55,568 bases of DNA. Origin: Maritimibacter sp. REDSEA-S28_B5 (GTDB lineage: Bacteria > Pseudomonadota > Alphaproteobacteria > Rhodobacterales > Rhodobacteraceae). The notes under the pieces were generated by a model. That model worked only from the letters and a program-made list of their open reading frames with translations. It was not told the DNA's origin and made no database searches. Positions 8,326 through 17,430 of the stretch are shown piece by piece (the first letter of the stretch is position 1; each line of letters begins with the position of its first letter). Position numbers and translations under genes: made by a program. The stretch spans positions 1 through 55,568 of the forward strand of contig LUOO01000095.1 in NCBI GenBank assembly GCA_001626765.1, given 5' to 3'.

Positions 8326-8495
8326 TCTGCTCTCCTATGAACTCGTTATGCAAAGCGATTGATCTGTAGCGCCGTCACATTCTTGTCGGGGTCTTAGGAG
8401 CCTTATGCTGCACCTGCAACATGCAATTTGCGGTTGATAGGCGCATCGCGAAGATTCTCGCCGCAGAACGGCAAAAAATCGCGCGAATTCAGGGC

Positions 8496-9146
8496 CTAAT
8501 CCTCGACCAAAGTCTCGGTCGCGGCGTCACCGGGGAGCGAATCTTCGCTCTGCGCCGCAGCGTCAGCCAGTTCCGCAAGAATCCTGTCGATCTCCTGCCA
8601 GACCAGAGGCTCGAGCTGGCCGCGGATCAGCGACCACTTGCTGCAGACGTCGAGCGGATCCTCGGTGGCCATGATCGCGGTCAGGGCTTCCACATCCACG
8701 GCCACGGTCGTGCGCATCCGCCAGGAAGACGGTTTCGCAGTCCGGTTGCTCTTCGGCGGAACGAACTCCGGTTCCAGCTGCCAGTGCTTTGTCGCACGCC
8801 TCAGCGCGGCCCGGACGACATGGGCCGGATTGATGCCACAGGCGATCAGGGCTTCTGCCTGGCGCTCCAGGGCTGTCACCCGCACATCCACCTTCCGGGT
8901 CCGCGCGGATTGAGGCTGCGCAACACCTGTCGAAGGATCAACGACATCTGGGACGGCTTCGGCATGGGGCGCCGGTGGCCGTTCCGGCGTCATCAGCTCT
9001 GACCCCTCGCCCGCCCGCGTCTTCCCAACCCGTTCAGGGTCAGGCCTCGCGACCTCCAGGCGTTGCGGTTCGACAGGCGCAGCAATCTTCAGGCCCGCAG
9101 CATAACCGGGGTCCGGACGCGTGATCGTGGGGATCTTCTTGCGCAT
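8496..9146 (-). CDS. virC2: VirC2-like conjugal transfer protein
   Basis: This 216-residue protein is encoded 4 nt downstream of the ParA/VirC1-like gene. The N-terminal 80 residues are proline-rich and probably disordered. A ribbon-helix-helix-like segment follows (RKVDVRVTALERQAEALIACG, then INPAHVVRAALRRATKHW). In Agrobacterium VirC2 is a double RHH protein that acts with VirC1 at the T-DNA overdrive to load the VirD2 relaxosome. The start is the ATG at 9146, reading KKIPTITRPDP; the frame is open further upstream but inside virC1. Pairing with a VirC1-like ATPase and a following virD1-virD2-virD4 set supports the call. Sequence similarity alone is modest. Confidence 0.65.
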   Translation of the reverse strand: MRKKIPTITRPDPGYAAGLKIAAPVEPQRLEVARPDPERVGKTRAGEGSELMTPERPPAPHAEAVPDVVDPSTGVAQPQSARTRKVDVRVTALERQAEALIACGINPAHVVRAALRRATKHWQLEPEFVPPKSNRTAKPSSWRMRTTVAVDVEALTAIMATEDPLDVCSKWSLIRGQLEPLVWQEIDRILAELADAAAQSEDSLPGDAATETLVED

Positions 9147-9150
9147 CGTG

Positions 9151-9870
9151 TCAGGCCGCGAGGACGTTGTTGAGGATGTCGGTCGCTTCCTCCAGCGCCT
9201 CGACCATGTGGCGGACATGGGGGCGCATCAGCGGGTTCGGATCGGTCTGCTTCTGCAGCGCGATTGCATGCAAGAGCCCCTTCTCGTCCATCTCCTTGTA
9301 GGCGTTCCGGCGCAGCATCACGGTCTCGATGAGTGGGAACATCCAGATGGCGTTCTCGATCAGCGCCGCATCCGCCTTGGTGGTCTTCGGGTCGACCATG
9401 TTCAGGACGACGTGATGCCGGGGCAGTGCGGCGGCATCGTCAACGCGCGCGGCGAGCTGCCGGAACCAGTCCACTGTCTGGCCGCCGACGTCGAAATCCG
9501 AGGTCGAGAGCATGACCGGGGTGACGATGTGATCGGCGAGCACCGCGATCTCGTCGGACCATTCTGCCCCGACCCCGGCGGTGTCGATAAAGATGAAATC
9601 CGCCGAACCGTCCACGTAGACCCGCTCGATCATCCGGTCGACGTCGCCGACGCTCCCGGCGACCGACGAGCGCAGGTGCGGTGAGCCGTACCCTGCCCCT
9701 TCGGCGCGCGCGTGCCAGGACGACAGCACGCCGGTGCTGTCGGTATCGATGAGCATCACCCGACGCCCGGCGGCGACGGCCGCGCTGATCAGGGCGCGGG
9801 AGAGCGTGGTCTTGCCACTCCCCCCCTTCCGGGCCATCGCGGCGATCACCACAAGGTTGTCGTTGGGCAT
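9151..9870 (-). CDS. virC1: ParA-family ATPase, VirC1-like
   Basis: This 239-residue ATPase has a deviant Walker A motif near its start (ARKGGSGKTTLSRALI), the ParA/MinD signature lysine, the switch-I-like LIDTDSTG and the switch-II/Walker B region FIFIDTAGVG. Family members segregate plasmids or, as VirC1, recruit the relaxosome to the cell pole. A gene for an RHH partner follows at once, and relaxase genes lie on the other side of the intergenic region, so the VirC1 role is favoured over partitioning. The ATG at 9870 has a GGAG site 8 nt upstream; the open frame extends upstream without better support. It is transcribed away from virD1-virD2-virD4. Confidence 0.8.
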   Translation of the reverse strand: MPNDNLVVIAAMARKGGSGKTTLSRALISAAVAAGRRVMLIDTDSTGVLSSWHARAEGAGYGSPHLRSSVAGSVGDVDRMIERVYVDGSADFIFIDTAGVGAEWSDEIAVLADHIVTPVMLSTSDFDVGGQTVDWFRQLAARVDDAAALPRHHVVLNMVDPKTTKADAALIENAIWMFPLIETVMLRRNAYKEMDEKGLLHAIALQKQTDPNPLMRPHVRHMVEALEEATDILNNVLAA

Positions 9871-10123
9871 CTGGGCATCTCCGGCAAGAATGGTGAAACG
9901 TCGCAAAACGATTGCCGCGTCGGTACCCCGACCAATTGTGGACGTCAAGCAGTGCGCGGGCCGCGTTGAACGGGGGCCAGATTGCGCGTCTCACTGTCCG
10001 GAGCGCAGAACGCATCCGGCGTCCGACGCGGACCGGCGCGCATCCGACATGCTGCGCTGTACATCTGTCAGAAAGCGCCACGCATTGGACGTGAGACCGG
10101 TGCCAGACGCCGGAAAGCATCGC

Positions 10124-10238
10124 GCAGAAGACGGCACGCAGAAGACGGGAAACGGGCCGCGGAACGCGGAAGACGGGGCGCGAAGCGCATCCCGCGGGCA
10201 GCAGAATGCAGCACGCGGGATGCACTCCGCAGAAGACG
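10124..10238 (+). repeat. Short repeats GCAGAAGACG near oriT
   Basis: The decamer GCAGAAGACG occurs at 10124-10133, 10138-10147 and 10229-10238, with a related CGGAAGACGG at 10167-10176. The surrounding 200 bp are purine-rich and contain no gene. The site lies between virC1 and the oriT-like hairpin, where overdrive-like or iteron-like elements could be expected. The protein that binds here is unknown. Confidence 0.45.
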
Positions 10239-10273
10239 TCAAATCGCCCCTGCGTGGCGATTTTCTACATTGA

Positions 10274-10326
10274 GTACAAGCCCTTATGACCGACTCCACT
10301 TGCGTTGGGAGTCGGCGGGCTTGTAC
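10274..10326 (+). other. oriT: Candidate origin of transfer (nested hairpin)
   Basis: The intergenic region between the divergent virC1 (start 9870) and virD1 (start 10361) genes contains a nested inverted repeat. The outer arms are GTACAAGCCC at 10274-10283 and GGGCTTGTAC at 10317-10326, perfect over 10 bp. The inner arms are CCGACTCC at 10290-10297 and GGAGTCGG at 10308-10315, perfect over 8 bp, with a 10-nt loop. Inverted repeats directly upstream of the relaxosome genes are typical of origins of transfer. I saw no clear copy of the known VirD2 or RP4 nick sequence, so the nick site is not assigned. Confidence 0.55.
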
Positions 10327-10360
10327 GAAGTTGGCAAGAAATAGGAACGTTAACTTCAAA

Positions 10361-10948
10361 ATGCCCCGCCGGCGCAGACTGTCAGAGATCGAGCGATCGA
10401 CCATCGCCCAGGAGCGCCGGAACGGCGTCTCCGCGGCGTCATTGGCCGCGCGCTACGATGTCAGCCTGAAGACGATCTACAACGTGGTGAACCACTGGGG
10501 TGAGCGTCAGACAGCGAACGGCAGCCGTTCGCGGGTTGTGGGGATCCGGGTCTCGGACGACGACCTGCGCCGGTTCGACGCGGCGCTGTCGCGGCGCAGG
10601 ATCGCGCACCGCTCGGATGCCATGCGCCGCCTGATGCTGGCGGCCGAAGGTGTCTTCCTGCCCGACGACGAGATGTGCGACGAGCTGCGCAGCCTCGGCG
10701 CCGCGCTCAACCGGGTCGGCAACAACGTGAACCAGATCGCGCGGCGGCTGAACGAGGCCAAGGTGCGGGGCGAGAGACTGCCCTACCCGGCCTCCAGTCA
10801 CCGCGACGTCCGCGCCCTCGCGGGCCTGGTCTTCGATCTGGCCGACCAGGTCCAGGAGATGTCGCGTGCGCGGCGCAGCGTGCTGGACCTTGAGATCAGC
10901 TCTGCCCTGGCGGGCCTCGCCGGGAAGGATGAGAATGGCGCGGAGTGA
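10361..10948 (+). CDS. virD1: VirD1/MobC-like relaxosome protein
   Basis: This 195-residue protein has an N-terminal resolvase-type HTH (ASLAARYDVSLKTIYNVV), a middle RHH-like stretch (VVGIRVSDDDLRRFDAALS), and a C-terminal MobC signature (LRSLGAALNRVGNNVNQIARRLNEA, quoted in part). MobC/VirD1 proteins help the relaxase melt and nick oriT. The start chosen is the ATG at 10361, reading PRRRRLSEIERS; the longer frame to 10286 would run into the oriT-like hairpin. It overlaps the relaxase start by 14 nt, so translation is probably coupled. The extra N-terminal HTH is longer than in minimal MobC proteins. Confidence 0.8.
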   Translation: MPRRRRLSEIERSTIAQERRNGVSAASLAARYDVSLKTIYNVVNHWGERQTANGSRSRVVGIRVSDDDLRRFDAALSRRRIAHRSDAMRRLMLAAEGVFLPDDEMCDELRSLGAALNRVGNNVNQIARRLNEAKVRGERLPYPASSHRDVRALAGLVFDLADQVQEMSRARRSVLDLEISSALAGLAGKDENGAE

Positions 10949-13283
10949 CCGGGCCCGGGGCATCGACCCGGCGCTCTTCGACCGCGGCTGGAGCCGGGTT
11001 TCGGGGTCCTGGCAGGGGCTTTCCAGGGGCGCGCAGATGGTTCGGGCCGCGCGCGGCTATTCGCCGGCGATCTTCAAGGCTATCTCGAACGGGGGCTGTC
11101 ACACCGGGGCGCAGCTACGGGCGCAGCTCACATATCTCACGACGAAGTCGACCCATATCCTCGACAGCCGCGGTACACATGACGGGAAGAAGCAGCTCTC
11201 GGAGTCTGAGATCGACCGCGTGGCGCGGCGCTTCGAGAACCAGTGGAACGAGCGCTACAGCCCCAAGCTTGGCCATACGTCGCATCTGCTGATGGCATTC
11301 CCGGTTGGGACCAGGGGTGAAGAGGTGCGCGATATCACCCAGGCCGTCTGCGAGAAGTTCTTTCAAGGTGAGGGCTCGCAATTCGACTATATTGCTGCAA
11401 TACACCAAGATCGCGCGCATCCACATGCGCATATCGTTCTGAACCGCCGCAGCAAGGATGGCGAAATGTTCTTTCTCGGGAAGGATCATCACTTCAACTA
11501 CGACGCCTTTCGCGAGGCGATGGTCGAGGCGGCCAGAGGACATGGGATCCGCCTTGAGGCGACGCGTCGTCTGGATCGCGGCGTCACGACCTACCGCGCC
11601 GAGATCGATGAAATCTACAAGGCCCGCGACGAAGGTCGTCCCCCAGTCGAGCGCCAGAGAACCGGTGCTGACCTGGCGGCCGCTCTGGAAACCGTCCGGC
11701 ACAACGCTTTGATCTATCGCGGGCTCGCGGCGGAGGCGTCCCGTTCGAATTTCGAAGACGTGGCCGAAGCGCTCGAGAGGGCCAGCACCATCCTTGCCAG
11801 TGGCGGTCAGATTCAATCTGACGGAGCCATCTACATGTCCCAAGACGAAGCAGCGTTCGACACGCTGATCACCGAGTTTTCTCAGAACATTCGCCAGATC
11901 GAGGCGGCGATCGACAGGGCGCCGGCGGCCGAGCGGCCGGTGATCGAGCGCAAGCTGACCGACGTTCTGGCCTCGGTCGCGCATTTGAACCCGCTTGGGG
12001 ATCGCTCCGCCGCCCTGGTCGATGCCCCGTCCCGGGACGGCATCTATGCAAGGTCAAACGCCAGCGACGATCACCTCGCGCGCCTTGACGATGGCGAGGT
12101 GGCACCAAAGCTGACCGAGGCGTTGCAAGGCACGGGCATCGATGCCGGGGCTGTGGCCGCGCGCCTGCGGGAAGGAGCTGGCAATGCCGCATTGGAACGC
12201 CAGTGGCTGGCCCAGGATATGCAGGCGATTGCCAAAAAAGGGGGACTCGATCTGGAGAAACCTGCGGACCGGGAAGACGCGCTCGACTGGCTCGAAGCCA
12301 TTCATGTTCGGTTGGGCGATGTTCTGACCGATGTACGCGTCCTGCGCGCGCCACCCGAGGTCGACGAGGTGGATGACGCTGAGGAAGTGCTCGGTGAGCG
12401 GTTGGCGGCACCTGGGGGTGATCTCGAGAAGGACGGGCCCGACATTTTTGCCCCATCGGAGCGGCAGGCGTTCGGATCGTTGGTGGCGCAGTTCCGCCGG
12501 ACGGATTTCGATCATCCGTTCTCCGACGATCCCTCCGTGCGGCGGGCGGGCGCCGTGGAGGTGGAAGAGGCCCGCGCCGCCTTCGACGCCTACGCGCAGA
12601 AATCCCCGCAGCATGCCGAACTGGCCTCGATGGCTTGGGAACAGATGACTGACAGTCGAATGCCGCCGAAATATGCGGTATCGGAACAGGACCGCACGCT
12701 TCATGCTGGCGACATGGACCTCGCCTTGCGGGATCCTTCGGATCATCTCGGTCCGATCACCGAAGAGCTCCGCACCCTCGCCCGCTATCGCACGGAGATG
12801 CTGGATGATGAGTTCGGGCACGCCATCCAGGACGAAATCAACCACCTTCGGTCGCTCGGCGCGTCGCGTGCCTATATCAGCGAGCGCAGCCTCATTATCG
12901 AGGACCAGGCGCGACAAGAATACGCTGAGCGCCGGTATCTGGAAGAGACAGCACCAACCGTCATGGCCTTTGTGCGAAACGCCGACGTCGGGGGCCCGCT
13001 CTCCGAGGCAGAGCAGCAGGACATCGTCCGGCAGATAAACGAGCGACTAAGCCCCGACGCAATCGACGCGCTGCGGGCCGGTAACGCGGACGTCCTGGAC
13101 AAATTCACCGAGGATCCGCTGCGCCAGCTGGAACTCGCCAGGACCTATCTCCAGAGCAGCGAGGTCACGGCGCATGGCCCGGCCATGGAGCGCGTTCTCG
13201 ATGCATTGGCCGAAGAGCAGATCGAGGCGCAGCGCGCGCGCCACGCCGCGGCGCATGGTGAGAAGGGGATCACCCATGGATAA
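10935..13283 (+). CDS. virD2: VirD2-family relaxase
   Basis: This protein of about 782 residues should nick oriT and pilot the strand. The N-terminal relaxase domain has the three-histidine metal motif HQDRAHPHAHIVLN (H157, H162, H164, H166 region). The likely catalytic tyrosine is near residue 67 in LTYLTTKSTHI. The remaining 500 residues are acidic, helical and without recognised motif, and probably carry the transfer signal at the C-terminus. The ATG at 10935 was chosen over 10929 because GGAAGG then lies 7 nt upstream. It overlaps virD1 by 14 nt and virD4 by 8 nt (ATGGATAA), marking a tight operon. Confidence 0.9.
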   Translation: MARSDRARGIDPALFDRGWSRVSGSWQGLSRGAQMVRAARGYSPAIFKAISNGGCHTGAQLRAQLTYLTTKSTHILDSRGTHDGKKQLSESEIDRVARRFENQWNERYSPKLGHTSHLLMAFPVGTRGEEVRDITQAVCEKFFQGEGSQFDYIAAIHQDRAHPHAHIVLNRRSKDGEMFFLGKDHHFNYDAFREAMVEAARGHGIRLEATRRLDRGVTTYRAEIDEIYKARDEGRPPVERQRTGADLAAALETVRHNALIYRGLAAEASRSNFEDVAEALERASTILASGGQIQSDGAIYMSQDEAAFDTLITEFSQNIRQIEAAIDRAPAAERPVIERKLTDVLASVAHLNPLGDRSAALVDAPSRDGIYARSNASDDHLARLDDGEVAPKLTEALQGTGIDAGAVAARLREGAGNAALERQWLAQDMQAIAKKGGLDLEKPADREDALDWLEAIHVRLGDVLTDVRVLRAPPEVDEVDDAEEVLGERLAAPGGDLEKDGPDIFAPSERQAFGSLVAQFRRTDFDHPFSDDPSVRRAGAVEVEEARAAFDAYAQKSPQHAELASMAWEQMTDSRMPPKYAVSEQDRTLHAGDMDLALRDPSDHLGPITEELRTLARYRTEMLDDEFGHAIQDEINHLRSLGASRAYISERSLIIEDQARQEYAERRYLEETAPTVMAFVRNADVGGPLSEAEQQDIVRQINERLSPDAIDALRAGNADVLDKFTEDPLRQLELARTYLQSSEVTAHGPAMERVLDALAEEQIEAQRARHAAAHGEKGITHG

Positions 13284-15243
13284 AGGCAAGATTGCCCTCG
13301 GTGTGTTGAGCCTCGTGCTGGTCGGCCTCGCCATGGGCTATGTCGTGGCGACCGGGTTTGTCATGTTCCGGTACGGGCTCTCGCCCACGCGTTTCGACGT
13401 CACGCTGCTCGCCCGCGAATATCGGGGTCTGTCTCAGTCTGCGCCGAAGGACTTCCTCTGGGTGAACCTCATCCTTGGCGGCTTCGGTCTGGCATCGCTG
13501 ATGCTGAGCGTCACGCTTCTGGGGGATGCATTGACCCGCTTCGGGACGACGCATTGGCAGACCCGCGGTGAGATGAAGAGGAACGGTTTCTTTGCCAAGC
13601 CCGGCGGCGGCTTCCTTCTGGGCAAGCTCGGCTCCCCGAAATCCAAGCGCCCGTTCCTAGTCTCAAAAACCTTCCCCCACGCGCTGATCGTGGCGCCTAC
13701 AGGCCGGGGCAAGGGCGTGGGGTTCGTGATCCCGAACCTGCTGACCTACAAGGGCTCCGCCGTGGTGCTCGACGTGAAAGGCGAGAACTTCCGCGAGACC
13801 TCGCGCTTCCGCGCCAGCATGGGAGACAAGGTTTTCCGCTTCGCGCCGACCGACTGGGACCGACCGACCCACCGTTACAACCCGCTGGCGCGCATCGCGG
13901 CCATGACCAATCCCGACCGGCAGCAGATGGAGCTGAAACTCACCGCGAAGCTCTTCCTGCAGACCGACAATGAAAAGCTGAGCGGGCTTTTGGCCGGGGG
14001 TATCGACTTGTTCGTGGCGGCCGGTCTTCTGGCCTTCGAGCGCGGTGTGCCGACCATCGGCGAGATCTATCGCATCACAGCCTCGGGGGGCGACAAGCAG
14101 AAGGAATACCTGAAGCGTTCACAGGAGGTGAAGAACAAGTCGGCTAAACTGATCTTCGAGCGTATGGCATCGACCAACAACGACACCCTCACTTCCTACC
14201 TCTCCCTCCTGATGACATCGGGCCTCGACACTTGGGACAACCGCGCGATTGACGCGGCTACCGCGACCTCTGACTTCTCATTCCGGGATATCCGCCGCCG
14301 CCCCCATGCGATCTATCTTGTGGTCGAATCCGAGATGATCCGCCCGCTTGCCCCGCTGATCCGCCTCTTCTTTTCGGACCTGATCGCCTCGCTGCAGGTG
14401 CTGGAGCCTGGTGATGACGAGCCCTGGCCGGTCATGATCATGCTCGACGAGTTCGACCGGCTCGGGAAAATGCCAATCGTCGCCGAGAGCATCAAGACGC
14501 TGCGCTCCTTCGGCGGCAACCTCGCCATCGTGACCCAGACGATCCCCGCGCTGGACGAGATCTATGGTGAGAACACCCGCAGGTCGCTGCAGGGCGGCGC
14601 CGGCGTGAAGCTCTACCTCACCCCGTCCGAGCAGAAGACCATCGAGGAACTGAGCCAGGCTGTCGGCAAGACCACCAAGCGCGTGGTGACCCGCTCCCGC
14701 GCTGTCGGGCGCAATCCGTTCGAGGGGCGCAGCGTTTCGGAAAGGACAGAAGATACCCCGCTCCTGACAGAGGATGAGGCCCGACGCATGGACCTCGACG
14801 AGGTCATCCTCGTGATCGACGCGCAGATGCCGATCCGGGCAAGAAGGGTGAAGTATTTCGAGGATCCGGCGTTGAAGGTTCTGCACGCGGCTCAGTCGGG
14901 GAGTTTCCCGTATCCGGACGAGGACGGCCTGCGGCGGGATCGGCAGATGTCTGAAACGCGGGAGACGGTAGAAAAGCTGAAGCAGGAGCTGCAGGAAGTG
15001 CGGGCAGAGAAAGCCGCGGAGGTAACAGGCCCGACCGCGCCGAAGCCGTCGAATGACATTTCGAGAACCGGTCCTGGCATTGCAGCGATGGCCCGCGGCC
15101 GCGCGGCTCGTATCGCTGCGAGCGGCGGCGGCCAAGGTCAGCTTTCACTTAACGTCGAAGCATTGGGTATCACCGGCCAAGACCGAACGGCACTGGCTTC
15201 AGCAGTTCAGACGACACGGGCCATCATCTCTGAGCATGGGTGA
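13276..15243 (+). CDS. virD4: VirD4/TraG type IV coupling protein
   Basis: This 655-residue inner-membrane ATPase has two N-terminal membrane helices (about residues 5-30 and 65-90). It then has the Walker A loop APTGRGKGVGFVIPN near residue 140 and the Walker B stretch VMIMLDEFDRLG near 386. The region VTQTIPALDEIYG, followed by the SLQGGAGVKLYLTPSE segment, is typical of TraG/VirD4. It should link the VirD2 relaxosome to a type IV secretion channel. The start ATG overlaps the relaxase stop and has GAGAAGGGGA upstream. No virB channel genes follow; the next genes are metal-related on the other strand. Length is normal for the family. Confidence 0.93.
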   Translation: MDKGKIALGVLSLVLVGLAMGYVVATGFVMFRYGLSPTRFDVTLLAREYRGLSQSAPKDFLWVNLILGGFGLASLMLSVTLLGDALTRFGTTHWQTRGEMKRNGFFAKPGGGFLLGKLGSPKSKRPFLVSKTFPHALIVAPTGRGKGVGFVIPNLLTYKGSAVVLDVKGENFRETSRFRASMGDKVFRFAPTDWDRPTHRYNPLARIAAMTNPDRQQMELKLTAKLFLQTDNEKLSGLLAGGIDLFVAAGLLAFERGVPTIGEIYRITASGGDKQKEYLKRSQEVKNKSAKLIFERMASTNNDTLTSYLSLLMTSGLDTWDNRAIDAATATSDFSFRDIRRRPHAIYLVVESEMIRPLAPLIRLFFSDLIASLQVLEPGDDEPWPVMIMLDEFDRLGKMPIVAESIKTLRSFGGNLAIVTQTIPALDEIYGENTRRSLQGGAGVKLYLTPSEQKTIEELSQAVGKTTKRVVTRSRAVGRNPFEGRSVSERTEDTPLLTEDEARRMDLDEVILVIDAQMPIRARRVKYFEDPALKVLHAAQSGSFPYPDEDGLRRDRQMSETRETVEKLKQELQEVRAEKAAEVTGPTAPKPSNDISRTGPGIAAMARGRAARIAASGGGQGQLSLNVEALGITGQDRTALASAVQTTRAIISEHG

Positions 15244-15332
15244 GCAAGAAGTATCAAGGGACTCGGACACTATGCGCCGAAGAGCCGCTAGATTGCGCAC
15301 GAACCGCATGCGTCCAACTTTTTTGGATTGCT

Positions 15333-15704
15333 TCACGCCTTTATGCCCTTTTGCACCCACTCCACCGCATCGCCTTCCTCACTGGAGTCGAACCACCGCA
15401 TCTCGGAACGGGCCAACAGATTCACCATTCGCGTGCCCCATTCCATCCAACTTCGCTCTCCGACCACTGCGACGCGACTGAAATCGTTTGTATGGGCCGT
15501 GTCGATCTTGATGTCTTCCAGCAGTGCCGAGGCATTTTCGTACCCCTCGAACTTAGTCAGATCGAGCAAAAGTCCGGGCCTGCCGCCTTGGGAAAGTCGC
15601 TCATGAATTAGCGTGTGCATCCGCTCGAAGTCATCTTCTGACAACTTGCCTTCGCACACCAGTCCGATGACATCGTCATGCTCGGTCAGCGTTTCCTTGA
15701 ACAT
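15333..15704 (-). CDS. SpoIIAA/STAS-like protein
   Basis: This 123-residue protein resembles the SpoIIAA-like family (PF11964 type). It has alternating strands and helices, VIGLVCEGKLSEDDFERMH at the start, then GLLLDLTKFEGYENASALLEDI and a final segment SSEEGDAVEWVQKG. Such proteins have a STAS-like fold and may bind lipids or act in signalling; the role is not known. The start ATG at 15704 has a strong GGAGG site. Its 5' end overlaps the end of the CDF transporter gene by 29 nt, so it is the last gene of the transglutaminase-CDF-STAS operon driven by the MerR-type promoter at 17431-17461. Confidence 0.7.
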   Translation of the reverse strand: MFKETLTEHDDVIGLVCEGKLSEDDFERMHTLIHERLSQGGRPGLLLDLTKFEGYENASALLEDIKIDTAHTNDFSRVAVVGERSWMEWGTRMVNLLARSEMRWFDSSEEGDAVEWVQKGIKA

Positions 15705-16641
15705 GGATATCCTCCCTTCCACCTGAACTGCCATGGCCGTAGAGATCAGCGTTATCGTGCGCGCGCTCTTCATGCTCGAATTCGAGGCTGGAATGCCTGA
15801 TGCCGAATTCTTCTTTTAGCCGCTTCTTGATCGCACTCTTGATCTCCTCGATCCGCGGCCACGCCTCGGCGGTCACGACGATGTGGCAGTCGAGCGCGGC
15901 TTCATGCTCCTGCATCTGCCAGAGATGGACATGGTGGACCTCGGCGACGCCTTCGGTGTTCCGCATCACTTCGACGACGGCCTCGTTGTCGATGTCCGGC
16001 GGGCTGCCGAGCATCAGCGTTCGGATCGGGCCGCCGATCTCCGTGAAAGCCAGATAGAGAATATAGAGCGCAATGCCGATAGTGATGGCCGGATCGACCC
16101 ACCGCATGTCGTAGAGAATGATCAGCGACCCACCGACGATGACCGCAACGGAAGCAAGTGCGTCGGAGAGGTTGTGCAGGAAGAGCGCGCGGATATTTAC
16201 GCTGCCTTTCTGCATCGAGTAGGTCAGCAGCGCCGTCAGGGTGTCGACGACCAGTGCGACGCCGCCGAGGATCACCACCGTCCAGCCCTGCACTTCGGGC
16301 GGATCGATCATGCGCATACCGCCCTCGTAGATTAGGTAGACCCCGATCAAAATCAGCGTCGTGTAGTTGATCAGAGCGGCCACGATCTCGACCCGGCCAT
16401 AACCGAAAGTCATGCGCTCGTCGGCCGGTCGCCGCGCGATTTTGCGCGCGGCGAAGGCGATGACCAGCGACGCCATGTCCGAGAAATTGTGCAGCGCGTC
16501 CGCGATCAGCGCGAGGCTGCCGGAAAGTATGCCGCCAACGATCTGCGCGACGGTCAGAAGCCCGTTCGCCCAGATCGCAACTGATACTCGTCGATCGCCG
16601 GAGTCGGGGTCGATATGGGCGTGGCCGTGATCATGCGGCAC
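15676..16641 (-). CDS. Cation diffusion facilitator (Zn/Cd/Co efflux)
   Basis: This 321-residue CDF transporter has a histidine-rich N-terminus (HDHGHAHIDPDSGD), six membrane helices, and the site A residues in ALIADALHNFSDM and LFLHNLSDALASV, where the HNxSD pattern indicates Zn2+ or Cd2+ binding. A cytoplasmic C-terminal domain follows with histidines (VAEVHHVHLWQMQ). It exports divalent cations from cytoplasm to periplasm in exchange for protons. The GTG at 16641 has GAGGAGA upstream and overlaps the preceding transglutaminase gene by 11 nt. It is complete, unlike the second CDF gene at 17490-18021. Control by the MerR-type promoter at 17431-17461 is expected. Confidence 0.9.
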   Translation of the reverse strand: MPHDHGHAHIDPDSGDRRVSVAIWANGLLTVAQIVGGILSGSLALIADALHNFSDMASLVIAFAARKIARRPADERMTFGYGRVEIVAALINYTTLILIGVYLIYEGGMRMIDPPEVQGWTVVILGGVALVVDTLTALLTYSMQKGSVNIRALFLHNLSDALASVAVIVGGSLIILYDMRWVDPAITIGIALYILYLAFTEIGGPIRTLMLGSPPDIDNEAVVEVMRNTEGVAEVHHVHLWQMQEHEAALDCHIVVTAEAWPRIEEIKSAIKKRLKEEFGIRHSSLEFEHEERAHDNADLYGHGSSGGREDIHVQGNADRA

Positions 16642-17401
16642 GGTTCGTCTCCTCGTGGAGATGGTTCGGCTGGGCGAAAGCGGGAAGCCGAGGCAGGCGT
16701 CCTCGCCGGATTGCACGCACCCGCCTGTTCATCCAGTGGCGGATGATGTGGCGATAGAGCCAGTCGCGCAGAATTCCGAAGTTTTGACGATGCTTCAAGT
16801 GGAAGTCGTCCGGCGTATCGAAGGTTCCGAAGTCGCTGGCGATGCCGGTCTTCTGAATGTAGGTATCGCGGCCGGTCCACTCGACCGGCGGGGCGCTCAG
16901 GCAGCCGGTGCCCGCTCCGTATCCGCAAAGGCTCTCGGTCTCGCTGAACTCGCGTTGCAACGATGCCAGGAAAGGCGCGTCCAGTATGAAGCCTTCCAGG
17001 TTGACCCATCCGCTCTCGGTTTCGACCTCGACCCAGGAATGAAGGATTTCTTTTGGTGTGACGGGATAGACCAACTCCGGTACGACCCCGCGCTGGAGCG
17101 CCTTGTGGATGGTGAAACCATGCAGCCGGCAGCGGACCCCGAGCGCGCGGAGCAACGCCATGAGAAGCGTGCCCTTCGTGTTGCACTGGCCGTATCCGTC
17201 AGCCAGCACTTCGGACGCAAGAATGTCGTCAGAGCGATTGTAACCGAAAGCGATCTCGTTTCGGACGAAATCATAGGCGGCACCGATCCGGTCATGCACC
17301 CCAAGGGCGTGCCAGCCGCGGTCCGCGACCAGGTCCGCAATAGGAGCGGCTTCGAAATCCAGCAGCCGCGTGGATGTCAGCAAGGGGTCAAAGGCGGGCA
17401 A
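16631..17401 (-). CDS. Transglutaminase-like (papain-fold) protein
   Basis: This 256-residue soluble protein has the transglutaminase-like catalytic triad order: Cys in GYGQCNTKGTLLMALLRALG, His in ILHSWVEVE, and Asp in LEGFILDAPF. Family members are mostly cysteine proteases or peptide ligases. No signal peptide is seen, so it is probably cytoplasmic. The start is a TTG at 17401 with GAGGAG upstream; an ATG just before it is out of frame. It is the first gene after the MerR-type promoter and overlaps the CDF gene, so it is probably induced with metal efflux. Its substrate is unknown, and a transglutaminase-like protein in a metal efflux operon is unusual. Confidence 0.75.
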   Translation of the reverse strand: MPAFDPLLTSTRLLDFEAAPIADLVADRGWHALGVHDRIGAAYDFVRNEIAFGYNRSDDILASEVLADGYGQCNTKGTLLMALLRALGVRCRLHGFTIHKALQRGVVPELVYPVTPKEILHSWVEVETESGWVNLEGFILDAPFLASLQREFSETESLCGYGAGTGCLSAPPVEWTGRDTYIQKTGIASDFGTFDTPDDFHLKHRQNFGILRDWLYRHIIRHWMNRRVRAIRRGRLPRLPAFAQPNHLHEETNRAA

Positions 17402-17430
17402 GATGCATCTCCTCGAATCTATCGAGGGTC

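Noticed and set aside
15053..15611. Plus-strand frames after virD4
   Set aside because: They overlap virD4 or lie antisense to the STAS-like gene, which has a strong GGAGG site.
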